Source of the DNA: JBCLLP01 sp039738635
GTDB lineage: Bacteria > Patescibacteriota > Saccharimonadia > CAILAD01 > BJGX01
Direction: 5' to 3'
NCBI GenBank assembly: GCA_039738635.1
Contig: JBCLLN010000008.1
Coordinates: forward strand, 1-35,986
DNA: 35,986 nucleotides
A model generated the notes under the pieces. It ran no database searches and was not told the origin of the DNA. It saw only the letters and a program-made list of their open reading frames with translations. Every line of letters starts with the position of its first letter. Positions within the stretch are counted from its first letter, which is position 1. The translations under genes were made by a program, and so were the position numbers. Below, one piece after another: positions 1-6,935 of the stretch.

Positions 1-26
1 TATGTTTATTATTAAGGGTATTCAAA

Positions 27-44
27 AGCAACAAATATGTTGCT
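27..44 (-). terminator. putative terminator of the VanW-like gene
   Basis: A 7-bp perfect stem (AGCAACA / TGTTGCT) with a 4-nt loop lies about 40 nt past the stop of the minus-strand VanW-like gene. Read on the minus strand it is followed by a short T run. The stem is AT-rich and short, so this is a weak call. Confidence 0.45.
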
Positions 45-85
45 AGCAAAAGTATTAGTTAATAAAAAAATTATTAAATTGATAA

Positions 86-1825
86 CTAGACTGTTGTCGG
101 AAAGTCCAGCGAAGATTTGTAGTAAGTATTGATAGTATCTGTGGTGGATACATTACCAGCTAGGTCCACTACATCTCTATAAAACACCGTTTGCGATGGC
201 TTGGTATCATCACCACTTCCAGCCACAAAAAACGGCCCACGGATTACTCCACTCTTAACTTTAGTACCATAAAATCTAAATTTAAGCGTGGTTCCAATCA
301 TTTCGGTTTGGATTAAGATGTGCTTACCAGTGTCGTTTTTGAATTTCATATCTACCTGGGGGTAGTAAATAGTAGCATCTACGCCAGGCACACCAAATGG
401 CGCGGTGTAGTAGCTAATAGCAAAGGCGTGGTTGACGCGCTCAACAATTGGCAGGCCAGCTAGTAGGGCGGCACGGTAGGCAGTGCTTGACACTTGGCAC
501 AATCCACCACCATAGGCCTTTTCTACACGCTTATCAAGGATTATCAGGCCTTCGGCATAGCCTTGCTCGGGTCCGACCTCACCCATATACTCACCAAAGC
601 TAAAGACCTGACCCGGCTTTACTAGGATTCCGTTAAATTTATTCATCCCCACTCGTACATTTTGTAGCCTATTTTGTGATGATCCTGGAAATATTGTAAG
701 CCCCTCGCTTAGTAGCTCCTTAATCCCGAGGCTATTGATATTATCATCACTGACATCGGCTTTTTTAGTATCTACCACCAAGGCTAGAGGCTGGTCGGCC
801 CTGTGGCTTATCCCGGAGAGTATGGCCTGGCTTGACTGAGCAATGTTAAGGCTTTTGCCATCTTGGCTTTGCTTAAATACCACCGCCTTACCACCACTAA
901 TGGCTAGCTTGGCATCAATTGCAGGGATATTTATTTCGCTCGTGAGGTTCTCCAAAAATGATGCTACTAGGCTGGGTTGAATTTGTAAATCATTGAGCTG
1001 ACCAGATATCTGGTAGTACTGGCTCAATAAATCATGCCTAAATGGGCCGCTTATGGTGGGTTGATATAGCCAGTCTAGTAATTGCTGACGACCTATTTCC
1101 CAGCTCTTAGCTTGGTAGCTGAGGGCAATTGGTTTTTGGGTCAGCGCATCTATGGATTGTTTTTGACGCTCTAGTATTGTGGTGCTAACAGTTGGACTAA
1201 TATTATATAGTGGCAGATCAAGCTGGGATTTTAATTGCGACATTTGCCAGCCCACAGTCAGTATTGCCACACCTACATCCATTCTTTGACCAACATGGCT
1301 AGGGATTATTGCTATTGCGCCATCTTGAATTTTGTAGCTGGCATTTTGAGCTGGAGTGGCGGCGCTATTGCTAATATCTACTAACGCTTGGCTAAAAACA
1401 TCTTTATCAATATTTATTTGCATTATATCTTGATCTGAGAAAGGGAGAGAGGTCTGGACTGCTATGTCGCTTATTATGTCTCTATTTCGCCCAAGCTCAA
1501 AGGCAGTATCCACTAAGGCTTTATTATCAAAGCTCACGCCTATTTGGCTCGGCTTAATATTTACATGTTGCCCATTGAGCTGGTAGCCTACCGTCGAGTC
1601 AAGATAGCTTGAGGTTAGTGAGTTGAGCTTAGCGATTGCCTCGGGCTTAGTTAGGCTACCAATATATATTCCCCTGACCTTTATGCCAGGCATTATCTTG
1701 CTGTAGTGGGTTAGCCGTACCATAAATATCACCCCCAAATACAAAAACACCACTATACCAACACCTATCGCAATATGGTGCCAGGTTTTAGATTCCCCCC
1801 ACCAGGATTTTAGCTTTTCTGTCAT
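86..1825 (-). CDS. VanW-like protein with peptidoglycan-binding (YoaR-type) region
   Basis: A membrane-anchored extracellular protein of 579 residues. A short cytoplasmic N-terminus is followed by one transmembrane segment at about 17-37 (AIGVGIVVFLYLGVIF) and a long extracellular part resembling PG_binding_4-type repeats. A VanW domain lies at about 385-520, recognisable by FSFGEYMGEVGPEQGY, the GGGLCQVSSTAYRAALLAGL block and ISYYTAPFGVPGVDATIYYP. The family is known from Gram-positive and CPR cell envelopes and is linked to cell-wall binding; its biochemical role is not settled. The start is the ATG at 1825, after a weak GTGAG. The gene is monocistronic, with a TATAAT about 25 nt upstream. 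There are no signs of decay. Confidence 0.88.
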   Translation of the reverse strand: MTEKLKSWWGESKTWHHIAIGVGIVVFLYLGVIFMVRLTHYSKIMPGIKVRGIYIGSLTKPEAIAKLNSLTSSYLDSTVGYQLNGQHVNIKPSQIGVSFDNKALVDTAFELGRNRDIISDIAVQTSLPFSDQDIMQINIDKDVFSQALVDISNSAATPAQNASYKIQDGAIAIIPSHVGQRMDVGVAILTVGWQMSQLKSQLDLPLYNISPTVSTTILERQKQSIDALTQKPIALSYQAKSWEIGRQQLLDWLYQPTISGPFRHDLLSQYYQISGQLNDLQIQPSLVASFLENLTSEINIPAIDAKLAISGGKAVVFKQSQDGKSLNIAQSSQAILSGISHRADQPLALVVDTKKADVSDDNINSLGIKELLSEGLTIFPGSSQNRLQNVRVGMNKFNGILVKPGQVFSFGEYMGEVGPEQGYAEGLIILDKRVEKAYGGGLCQVSSTAYRAALLAGLPIVERVNHAFAISYYTAPFGVPGVDATIYYPQVDMKFKNDTGKHILIQTEMIGTTLKFRFYGTKVKSGVIRGPFFVAGSGDDTKPSQTVFYRDVVDLAGNVSTTDTINTYYKSSLDFPTTV

Positions 1826-1850
1826 AATTACTCACTACTTAATTGTTTTA

Positions 1851-1856
1851 ATTATA
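1851..1856 (-). promoter_or_regulatory. -10 box of the VanW-like gene
   Basis: TATAAT on the minus strand, 25 nt before the ATG at 1825. This would leave a leader of about 18 nt carrying a weak GTGAG Shine-Dalgarno. No convincing -35 is seen. Confidence 0.4.
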
Positions 1857-1885
1857 CAATAAATTGCCCTTGATGGTAAGGGTAT

Positions 1886-1924
1886 TGTAGGGTAAGAGGC
1901 TGGGGTGGGTATTGCGCGGGGGCT
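1886..1924. repeat. left copy of a ~38-bp direct repeat bounding the RHH/PIN module
   Basis: The core aggctggggtgggtattgc (1897-1915) recurs exactly at 3239-3257, with further matches on both sides (tgtagggt before, cgggg-ct after). The right copy is the 3' end of the methyltransferase gene that ends at 3235. The left copy is therefore a displaced fragment of that gene end, and the pair brackets the TA module and repeat block. Confidence 0.7.
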
Positions 1925-1952
1925 GGTTTAGTCAACTAAAAGATGAGCAGTA

Positions 1953-1992
1953 TTGACATCCTTATACAAGACCTATACAATATACATGTATA
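1953..1992 (+). promoter_or_regulatory. promoter and probable autoregulatory operator of the RHH/PIN operon
   Basis: TTGACA (1953-1958), a 17-nt spacer, then TACAAT (1976-1981). Directly downstream is a perfect 12-bp palindrome TATACATGTATA (1981-1992). The half-site TATACA also occurs at 1963 and 1974. Ribbon-helix-helix antitoxins normally bind such palindromic half-sites at their own promoter, so autoregulation is likely by inference. AAAGGA (1995-2000) is the ribosome site for the ATG at 2008. Confidence 0.75.
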
Positions 1993-2007
1993 CGAAAGGA
2001 ATATATT

Positions 2008-2271
2008 ATGGCCACAAAAACACTAAACATCGCGCTTGATGAACAACTTCTCAGGGATATTGACCAAGCAGTTAAAAAAGATCTAGGTAGTCGTAGTGAG
2101 TACTTTCGTCGGTTAGCACTCAAAGACATTGCACGACGCCGAGAGTGGGAAGAACTTTTTGCAACGAGCAATAAAAAAGGTCGTGAGATGGGAATTACCA
2201 GCGAACAGCAAGTATACGATATTATTGCAGAGTACAAGCGTGAAAAACGTGAGAAACGCGAAAAACTCTAA
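2008..2271 (+). CDS. ribbon-helix-helix antitoxin
   Basis: An 87-residue protein with a typical CopG/ParD-type RHH N-terminus: a beta strand (TLNIALDEQLLRDIDQAVKK), then a helix ending GSRSEYFRRLALKDIARR. A charged C-terminal tail probably wraps the toxin. By family it should neutralise the PIN protein encoded immediately downstream and repress the operon through the N-terminal RHH fold. AAAGGA 8 nt upstream supports the ATG at 2008. Its stop is separated by one nucleotide from the TTG proposed as the toxin start, implying translational coupling. Confidence 0.85.
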   Translation: MATKTLNIALDEQLLRDIDQAVKKDLGSRSEYFRRLALKDIARRREWEELFATSNKKGREMGITSEQQVYDIIAEYKREKREKREKL

Positions 2272-2272
2272 C

Positions 2273-2671
2273 TTGCGAGTCGTCGTTGATACAAATATCA
2301 TCATTTCTGCTTTGGTTTTTGGTGGTATACCACAGCGAGTCATGAACACTGTACTAGAATGTGGTACCCTTATTGTTAGTCCCGAAATTCTAACAAAAGC
2401 TCACCGAATTATTCGCACGAAGTTTCCAGATTTTATTTCTGACCTCAAGCGCTTTGAGGTGCTCGCAAAACGAGATGGGCAAAAAGTCTTTCTCGGGAGT
2501 CATGATATAGTAGTCAGTCGCGATCCCGATGATGATATGGTTATTGAAACCGCTCTAATAGGTAATTGCCAGTACATTGTGAGTGGCGACAAAGATTTAC
2601 TGGTGCTAGGCAGGTATAAAGATATACGGATTATTACCCCAACAGAATTTATGAAACAATTCAGTAGCTAG
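2273..2671 (+). CDS. PIN-domain ribonuclease toxin
   Basis: A protein of about 132 residues that matches the family of PIN toxins annotated as putative toxin component, PIN family (TIGR00305-like). Acidic catalytic positions are visible: D in RVVVDTNIIISALVFGG, E in SPEIL, D in SRDPDDDMVIETA and D in IVSGDKDLL. This order fits a Mg-dependent RNase. No ATG precedes the conserved N-terminus. The best start is TTG 2273, which gives the usual start RVVVDTN; GTG 2252 or GTG 2240, inside the antitoxin gene, are alternatives. An upstream extension to 2129 is open but would not be part of the domain. Confidence 0.82.
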   Translation: MRVVVDTNIIISALVFGGIPQRVMNTVLECGTLIVSPEILTKAHRIIRTKFPDFISDLKRFEVLAKRDGQKVFLGSHDIVVSRDPDDDMVIETALIGNCQYIVSGDKDLLVLGRYKDIRIITPTEFMKQFSS

Positions 2672-2850
2672 CCTGAGAGCTCATTAACACCTATATGTTG
2701 GCTAAAATCTTAAGATCTACCACTTCTAATCTGTTTTTCGTTTTCGGTTCGTACCTATGGGTACGACCAAAAGCCGAGAAAACAAATTAGAAATCATGGT
2801 AACTACTTAAGATTCGCTATCAACAGATAGATCTTAATTAGCTCCTAAGC
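2672..2850. repeat. ~180-bp imperfect palindrome
   Basis: Starts right after the PIN gene stop and is centred on TATG at 2756-2759. The inner arms are perfect (TCGTACC 2749-2755 / GGTACGA 2760-2766). Outer arms continue with interruptions: TTCTAATCTGTTTT against AAAACAAATTAGAA, ATCTTAAG against CTTAAGAT, and AGAGCTCATTAA against TTAATTAGCTCCT. The single strand would fold into one long hairpin. It resembles a MITE-like or large palindromic unit; there is no coding capacity. Confidence 0.75.
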
Positions 2851-2931
2851 AAAAGACAAGAAAAGAGTGAAGCGCTTTAGTAAAGTAGACATCCCCACTG
2901 ACCCGTCCGTCACAATTTTACCAAGTCTACC

Positions 2932-3124
2932 AAGGTCTCACCTTTACATCTGTAATATAGTGTCATTTGTAGCATACTAACAGCATGCCTGCTAGAAACA
3001 CAATTAAGTACTATTCTTCTGATGTTTATGACACGAATCATCAGATGTAAAGGTGAGACCTTATATTCCTTACTATTCTTCTGATGTTTATGACACGAAT
3101 CATCAGATGTAAAGGTGAGACCTT
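2932..3124. repeat. REP-like inverted repeat pair
   Basis: A 21-bp sequence at 2932-2952 recurs as its exact reverse complement at 3042-3062 and 3104-3124. Each copy contains the small palindrome AAGGTctcACCTT. Short palindromes of this kind resemble REP sequences mobilised by Y1 (RAYT/IS200-like) transposases, but no transposase gene is in the window, so that link is inference. Confidence 0.65.
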
Positions 3125-3132
3125 ATATTCCT
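3009..3132. repeat. two tandem 62-bp repeats
   Basis: 3009-3070 and 3071-3132 are identical. Each contains a hairpin TCTGATG...CATCAGA and ends with the REP-like sequence plus TTATATTCCT. They abut without spacers, so this is not a CRISPR array. Confidence 0.85.
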
Positions 3133-3170
3133 TATATTCTCTTATATTCTTATATTCCTTATATTCGAAT
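3123..3170. repeat. TTATATTC microsatellite-like run
   Basis: Five or six imperfect units of TTATATTC(C/TC) follow the 62-bp repeats, ending TTATATTCGAATAT. This AT-rich simple repeat could vary in copy number. The rest of 2672-3234 holds no gene. Confidence 0.7.
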
Positions 3171-3227
3171 ATCCTACTTTGTTAAAGGGCTAGTTTAGGC
3201 TTGTTGCGTTTCGGGCTAGAATTCGCA

Positions 3228-3264
3228 TGTAGGGTCATAGGCTGGGGTGGGTATTGCCGGGGCT
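3228..3264. repeat. right copy of the ~38-bp direct repeat
   Basis: Contains the exact 19-bp core shared with 1897-1915. Here it is functional sequence: read on the minus strand it encodes the last codons and stop of the methyltransferase gene ending at 3235. Confidence 0.7.
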
Positions 3265-3996
3265 ATTGTTTTTAGCAATAATAATTATAGATGTGCCAAA
3301 AGGTAAGTTAGCATATTTTAATACTTGAGCCTCTAATTTCAATAAATTAATAAAAAAACCATTTATTGGCGTAGGCAGTATCACATAACCACTGTCTTTA
3401 TTGGATTTATCCTTACCTCCAAGACTATTTAGTAGCCTATAACCAACAATTAGAGGGAACGAAAACGATATGGCATAACTTCGCTTTATTACTTTATAGC
3501 CCTGCCTATTGAGCTTACTATGTAGCTGACTAGCAGTGTAGCGACGGTGGTGGTGGAGGCTCTCGTCGTGTTCACTCCAGAGCCACTGGTAGGCCGGTAC
3601 AGTAATTAGTAAGTGTCCATTGGGCCTGAGTACCCTTGCCCACTCTTTAAGTGCCCCACTGTCGTCTTCTATATGCTCTAGCACATCTGTTGCTACCACC
3701 ATATCAAAAGAACTGCTCTTAAATGGTAGTTTATGGCCATTATATTTAATGGTATTCTTATAGCCCAGTTTTTTACAAAATGCAATTGCTTCACCTGAGA
3801 CATCTACATTTGTAACTTGCCCGTATTGTTCAAAAAGAGGAATCATACCGCCTGTACCACAGCCAATGTTGAGTATTTTTGGATTACCTTTTAGCCCCAG
3901 TTTTTTTAATTGTTGGCTAATAATACTCTTACGGCCCACATGCCACCAATAGCTGTTTTCAAGCTCGGACATTTCTTGGTATTTGCTAGTTTTCAT
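3235..3996 (-). CDS. class I SAM-dependent methyltransferase
   Basis: A 253-residue cytosolic enzyme of the Methyltransf_11 type. Motif I is ILNIGCGTGG at about 41-50, the acidic end of strand 2 is NVDVSGEA at 63-70, and the motif IV/post region is VVATDVLEHIEDD at about 100-112. The C-terminal part has the HRRYT and PAYQWLWSEHDE elements common in methyltransferases beside sugar pathways. The acceptor cannot be read from sequence; a sugar or lipid-linked glycan is inferred from manC, which ends 11 nt upstream in the same orientation and probably forms an operon with it. The last codons coincide with the ~38-bp repeat, so the extreme C-terminus (NSPGNTHPSL) may be non-native. Confidence 0.82.
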   Translation of the reverse strand: MKTSKYQEMSELENSYWWHVGRKSIISQQLKKLGLKGNPKILNIGCGTGGMIPLFEQYGQVTNVDVSGEAIAFCKKLGYKNTIKYNGHKLPFKSSSFDMVVATDVLEHIEDDSGALKEWARVLRPNGHLLITVPAYQWLWSEHDESLHHHRRYTASQLHSKLNRQGYKVIKRSYAISFSFPLIVGYRLLNSLGGKDKSNKDSGYVILPTPINGFFINLLKLEAQVLKYANLPFGTSIIIIAKNNSPGNTHPSL

Positions 3997-4007
3997 TAGG
4001 CTTAGTA

Positions 4008-5030
4008 TTAATATAGCCCATTGAGTTTTTTTACGCTATCTTTAACTAACTGGCATTTGTCTTTAGGGCAAACCAGTATGCCCTCATCAGTATCTATCAC
4101 TATCATATTGTCTAGCCCAATGGTTATGATGGGCTTTTTACCAGCAATTACTAGGCTATCCTTACTATCTATGTCATAAACTTGCCCCTTATGTACATTG
4201 CTTTCACCATTGCGCAGTATATCGTATAGATCCTTAAAACTACCAACATCAGCCCAGTCAAAATGCCCGGGGACTACCACTAAGTCTGCTATCTTTTCTA
4301 TTAAAGCAGTATCTATGGCTTCATTGGGGAATCTTAGGTATTGTTTGACTGGATTGTTGGTTTGTAAGCTTACATATCTTTTCCATAGCTTATCATTACT
4401 ATGCTTTATTTCTTTTTCAAAAACCTTTATGGAGCCTGCAAATAATCCTATATTCCATAAATATTTATTGCTTTTATAGTATTCCCTAGCGGTTTTTTCG
4501 TCAGGCTTTTCTACGAACTTTTCTACATTTAGCACTGGCATTCCATACTCACCAGCCACTTCCTGGCCTGTCTTGATATAGCCAAAGCCGGTGGCGGGGT
4601 AGGTAGGGGATATACCTATTAAGGTTATTTTATCTAAATCCTTTGCTGCTTTTTCGGCAGTAATTACTGTAGCTATAAATGATTTGGTATCGCCTATATG
4701 GTGATCGGCGTGCAGGAATACTACTACCTCACTGTCTGCTATTTTATTCTTTAGGTAAGAGAGCGCGTAGAGAATACAATGAGCTGTACCACGCCTAGCA
4801 GGCTCTAGTATTATTTTATTAGCGTATTTGGGCAACTGACGCTTGACCATATTTACATGCGAGACCTCAGGAACAATGTATATATCCTGTGCTAGCCCCT
4901 CTACCCTAGAAACTGTGTTTTGTAGTAGAGAGCTGTCATCTACTAATGCTAAGAGATGTTTTGGGTAGTCTGGCTTGCTTAGGGGCCATAGCCTAGAGCC
5001 CAGCCCACCAGCAATTATTACAATTATCAT
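4008..5030 (-). CDS. manC: mannose-1-phosphate guanylyltransferase
   Basis: Makes GDP-mannose from mannose-1-phosphate and GTP in the cytosol, feeding mannosyl transfer or GDP-deoxysugar synthesis. The 340-residue protein has the nucleotidyltransferase signature AGGLGSRLWPLSKPDYPKH from residue 7, EPARRGTA at about 76-83, the metal-binding HADHH near 108 and FVEKP at 172-176. It is the single-domain form, without the fused phosphomannose isomerase of many ManC proteins. The start is the ATG at 5030, which has no Shine-Dalgarno. A TATAAT ends 7 nt before it, suggesting a leaderless transcript that also carries the downstream methyltransferase. Confidence 0.92.
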   Translation of the reverse strand: MIIVIIAGGLGSRLWPLSKPDYPKHLLALVDDSSLLQNTVSRVEGLAQDIYIVPEVSHVNMVKRQLPKYANKIILEPARRGTAHCILYALSYLKNKIADSEVVVFLHADHHIGDTKSFIATVITAEKAAKDLDKITLIGISPTYPATGFGYIKTGQEVAGEYGMPVLNVEKFVEKPDEKTAREYYKSNKYLWNIGLFAGSIKVFEKEIKHSNDKLWKRYVSLQTNNPVKQYLRFPNEAIDTALIEKIADLVVVPGHFDWADVGSFKDLYDILRNGESNVHKGQVYDIDSKDSLVIAGKKPIITIGLDNMIVIDTDEGILVCPKDKCQLVKDSVKKLNGLY

Positions 5031-5037
5031 TTGCTTT

Positions 5038-5043
5038 ATTATA
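5038..5043 (-). promoter_or_regulatory. -10 box of manC, leaderless configuration
   Basis: TATAAT on the minus strand with 7 nt between it and the ATG at 5030. Transcription would start at or next to the start codon. Confidence 0.65.
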
Positions 5044-5150
5044 ACAAATACCAGATGCTACTGCTACACTCATTTTTACTGGGTTAATTTGGCACTGCCG
5101 TATTCTACGGGCGAATCATTTGGAGTAAAATTAAAAAATGGTTTTATCTA

Positions 5151-5190
5151 TTGACAATATGTACCTAACTTATGTACACTACTGATGTAC
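5151..5190 (+). promoter_or_regulatory. promoter and operator of the first Phd/YefM-RelE pair
   Basis: TTGACA (5151-5156), 18-nt spacer, TACACT (5175-5180). ATGTAC occurs at 5159, 5172 and 5185, spaced exactly 13 bp; the last two extend to TGTACA. The TGTACA hexamer is the known core of YefM-YoeB operators, so this is very likely the antitoxin binding array. It overlaps the core promoter. Confidence 0.75.
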
Positions 5191-5208
5191 ATAAAAAAGG
5201 AACTCAAA

Positions 5209-5451
5209 ATGACTCCACTCACAATTTCATCAGCAAAGTTAAGAAGTAATCTAGCTAAAACATTAGACTCAGCTACTAATAATAATGTAATTATCATTAA
5301 AAGGCGTGGCAAAGAAGATGTCTCTTTGGTTAATACAGCCATTCATGAAGATTTTATTGCCTCACAAAACCCAAGAATAATCAAAAAAGTTGCTCAAGCT
5401 AGGGCCAGCAAAAAATCTTACTCTCATGAAGAAGTTTTCGGCGAGATGTAA
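5209..5451 (+). CDS. Phd/YefM family antitoxin
   Basis: An 80-residue antitoxin. The N-terminal Phd/YefM DNA-binding fold is seen in PLTISSAKLRSNLAKTLDSATNNNVIIIKRRGKEDVSLV. The C-terminal tail (KKVAQARASKKSYSHEEVFGEM) is typical of the segment that wraps the toxin. An in-frame ATG at 5185 is not preferred because it lies inside the operator and close to the predicted transcription start; the ATG at 5209 has AGGAA upstream. The stop overlaps the toxin start by one nucleotide (TAATG), so the two are co-translated. Confidence 0.88.
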   Translation: MTPLTISSAKLRSNLAKTLDSATNNNVIIIKRRGKEDVSLVNTAIHEDFIASQNPRIIKKVAQARASKKSYSHEEVFGEM

Positions 5452-5711
5452 TGGGTTGGCAAATAGAATACCAGCCTCCGGCAAAAAAAGACATTCAAAA
5501 ACTTAATCCACTAATTTCGAAAAGAATTGATAAAAAGATTCAGTTTTTTATGACTCAATCAGACCCGCTTGAATATGCAATAAAGCTTACTCCTGGTAAA
5601 AAAGAGGGTAATTATAGATGGCGAGTAGGTGACTATAGAGTAGTATTTGATGCGCAAGGAAAGCAAATCACAGTACTCTACATTGAACACCGTCGTGATA
5701 TCTATCGGTAA
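5451..5711 (+). CDS. RelE/ParE family toxin
   Basis: An 86-residue basic protein of the RelE/ParE superfamily. The typical pattern is present: an N-terminal helical hairpin (KKDIQKLNPLISKRIDKKIQFF), the beta-sheet core GNYRWRVGDYRVVFD, and the C-terminal strand ITVLYIEHRRDIYR with the HRRDIYR end found in RelE mRNA interferases. Ribosome-dependent mRNA cleavage is the family activity. It partners the Phd/YefM-like antitoxin immediately upstream, with which it overlaps by 1 nt. Confidence 0.88.
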   Translation: MGWQIEYQPPAKKDIQKLNPLISKRIDKKIQFFMTQSDPLEYAIKLTPGKKEGNYRWRVGDYRVVFDAQGKQITVLYIEHRRDIYR

Positions 5712-5718
5712 GCAATTG

Positions 5719-5752
5719 TTGACTAATTGTTAAACATTTGTTACACTATAAT
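5719..5752 (+). promoter_or_regulatory. promoter of the second Phd/YefM-RelE pair
   Basis: TTGACT (5719-5724), 17-nt spacer, TACACT (5742-5747); TATAAT overlaps at 5747-5752. The ATG at 5756 lies 8 nt past TACACT and has no Shine-Dalgarno, so initiation may be leaderless. Repeated (A/T)TTGTT(A) half-sites in 5712-5742 could be the operator. Confidence 0.55.
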
Positions 5753-5755
5753 AGT

Positions 5756-6019
5756 ATGAATAAACCTATCCCTACCCAAATCGGCCTCAGAGAATTAAGA
5801 ACTAATCTTACCTACTACACAAAGGTTGTACAAAAAGGTAAGACAATTACGGTTTTTAATCATAATCAACCGGTTTTTAAGGTAACACCAATTACTAAAG
5901 ACCCGTTTGGAGATGAAGGCAATTGGCAAACTTTAATAGACTTTACCGAGATTAATCCTAATGGCGTAGCTCTGGAAGAAGTTCTAAAAAGTCTTGAAAA
6001 ATTAAATGAACGAGACTGA
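5756..6019 (+). CDS. Phd/YefM family antitoxin (second pair)
   Basis: An 87-residue protein with the Phd/YefM N-terminal fold (TQIGLRELRTNLTYYTKVVQKGKTITVFNHNQPVFKVTPI). The acidic C-terminal part (DFTEINPNGVALEEVLKSLEKLNERD) probably binds the toxin. The ATG at 5756 is preferred to 5738, which lies inside the promoter. It overlaps the toxin gene by 14 nt. It is clearly diverged from the antitoxin at 5209, so the two pairs are not a recent duplication. Confidence 0.82.
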   Translation: MNKPIPTQIGLRELRTNLTYYTKVVQKGKTITVFNHNQPVFKVTPITKDPFGDEGNWQTLIDFTEINPNGVALEEVLKSLEKLNERD

Positions 6020-6248
6020 AAAGTTTTTAAAAAAACTTACTGTATTTCAAAGAGCCCAACTCCAAAATAACCTAAGTATGCTTTATCAGGGCCAATTAGC
6101 TAGCTTGAATATCGTTAAGCTTAAAAATACCTCTAACCTGTTCAGGCTTAGGGTAGGTCGAATCAGGGTTATATATATCAAGACCAAAAAAGGCATCGTA
6201 ATTACTTCAATAGGGAATCGAGATGAGCATACTTATCGCGACCTATAG
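6006..6248 (+). CDS. RelE-like toxin (second pair)
   Basis: An 80-residue basic protein with the RelE fold pattern: a helical N-terminus (KFLKKLTVFQRAQLQNNLSML), the core NLFRLRVGRIRVIYIKT and the C-terminal strand GIVITSIGNRDEHTYRDL. It overlaps the antitoxin by 14 nt, the usual coupling of such pairs. The function is by family and context; similarity to characterised RelE proteins looks weaker than for the toxin at 5451. Confidence 0.78.
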   Translation: MNETEKFLKKLTVFQRAQLQNNLSMLYQGQLASLNIVKLKNTSNLFRLRVGRIRVIYIKTKKGIVITSIGNRDEHTYRDL

Positions 6249-6425
6249 TTATGAAATAGATTCCAAGTATGGTTTGAGATGACAGCCTATTGCAGAGCCT
6301 GGATCCCCATTGTGGCTTTCTAGTATGAACTATTAGAGGATGACGGAGGATAGCTAGAGCTAATAGCTAATTTGTCACAATCAAATCATAAGGTCGTTGA
6401 CATATGTGGTATTATATATATAGCT

Positions 6426-6935
6426 ATGAAAAATAATAATAAAACAAAAAAAGTCCTTATTATATCTAGCATATTATTGCTAGCGGTGGTTGTCGTTGTG
6501 GGTTATGGGTTTGTAATAAAGCCCAAGCAGGTCGCTAGCACCTCAACCTCCAGTCCAGAAGCAATTAAGCAAGCCGACCAGCAGTCTGTAGCTTCAGCCA
6601 AGAGCGATGGTAATAAAAACTCTAATCAGCAACCTAGCCAAACCCAAACCGTGGGCGTGAATATCAGCTCAGCCGGGCAGGCCGAGGGTATAGTTAGTAT
6701 TAACGCCTTGGTATCTGGTAACACATCTGGCAATTGTAAGCTCACCCTTACCAATGGCAGTCAAAAAATAGTCAAATCAGCTCCTATAGGGCTACAAGTA
6801 TCATATTATATTTGTCAGGGTTTTAGCATCAACTCATCTGAGTTTAGCCCTAAAGGTGAGTGGATAGCAATCATAGAGGCCACAGGGCCAAGAGGTAGCG
6901 GGACATCCGAACCAAGGAAGGTAACTGTTCAATGA
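6426..6935 (+). CDS. membrane-anchored hypothetical protein
   Basis: A 169-residue protein I do not recognise. A short lysine-rich N-terminus (MKNNNKTKK) is followed by one hydrophobic segment at about 9-31, then a Ser/Gln/Asn/Thr-rich linker and an extracellular domain that looks beta-rich and Ig-like. The domain has two cysteines (NCKLT and YICQG) that may pair. The start at 6426 is chosen because an upstream in-frame ATG at 6372 would put non-membrane residues ahead of the anchor. The stop overlaps the next start (ATGA), so it is co-translated with the secreted protein at 6932 and may serve as its partner or anchor (inference). The 6249-6425 gap holds no gene; TTGACA at 6397 and TATTAT at 6410 are possible promoter parts. 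Confidence 0.7.
   Translation: MKNNNKTKKVLIISSILLLAVVVVVGYGFVIKPKQVASTSTSSPEAIKQADQQSVASAKSDGNKNSNQQPSQTQTVGVNISSAGQAEGIVSINALVSGNTSGNCKLTLTNGSQKIVKSAPIGLQVSYYICQGFSINSSEFSPKGEWIAIIEATGPRGSGTSEPRKVTVQ

Noticed and set aside
3009..3132. Possible CRISPR array
   Set aside because: The two 62-bp units abut without spacers, are too long for typical CRISPR repeats, and no cas gene is present.
5209..6248. Recent tandem duplication of one TA pair
   Set aside because: The two antitoxins and the two toxins share only fold-level features; sequences, overlaps (1 nt against 14 nt) and promoters differ.
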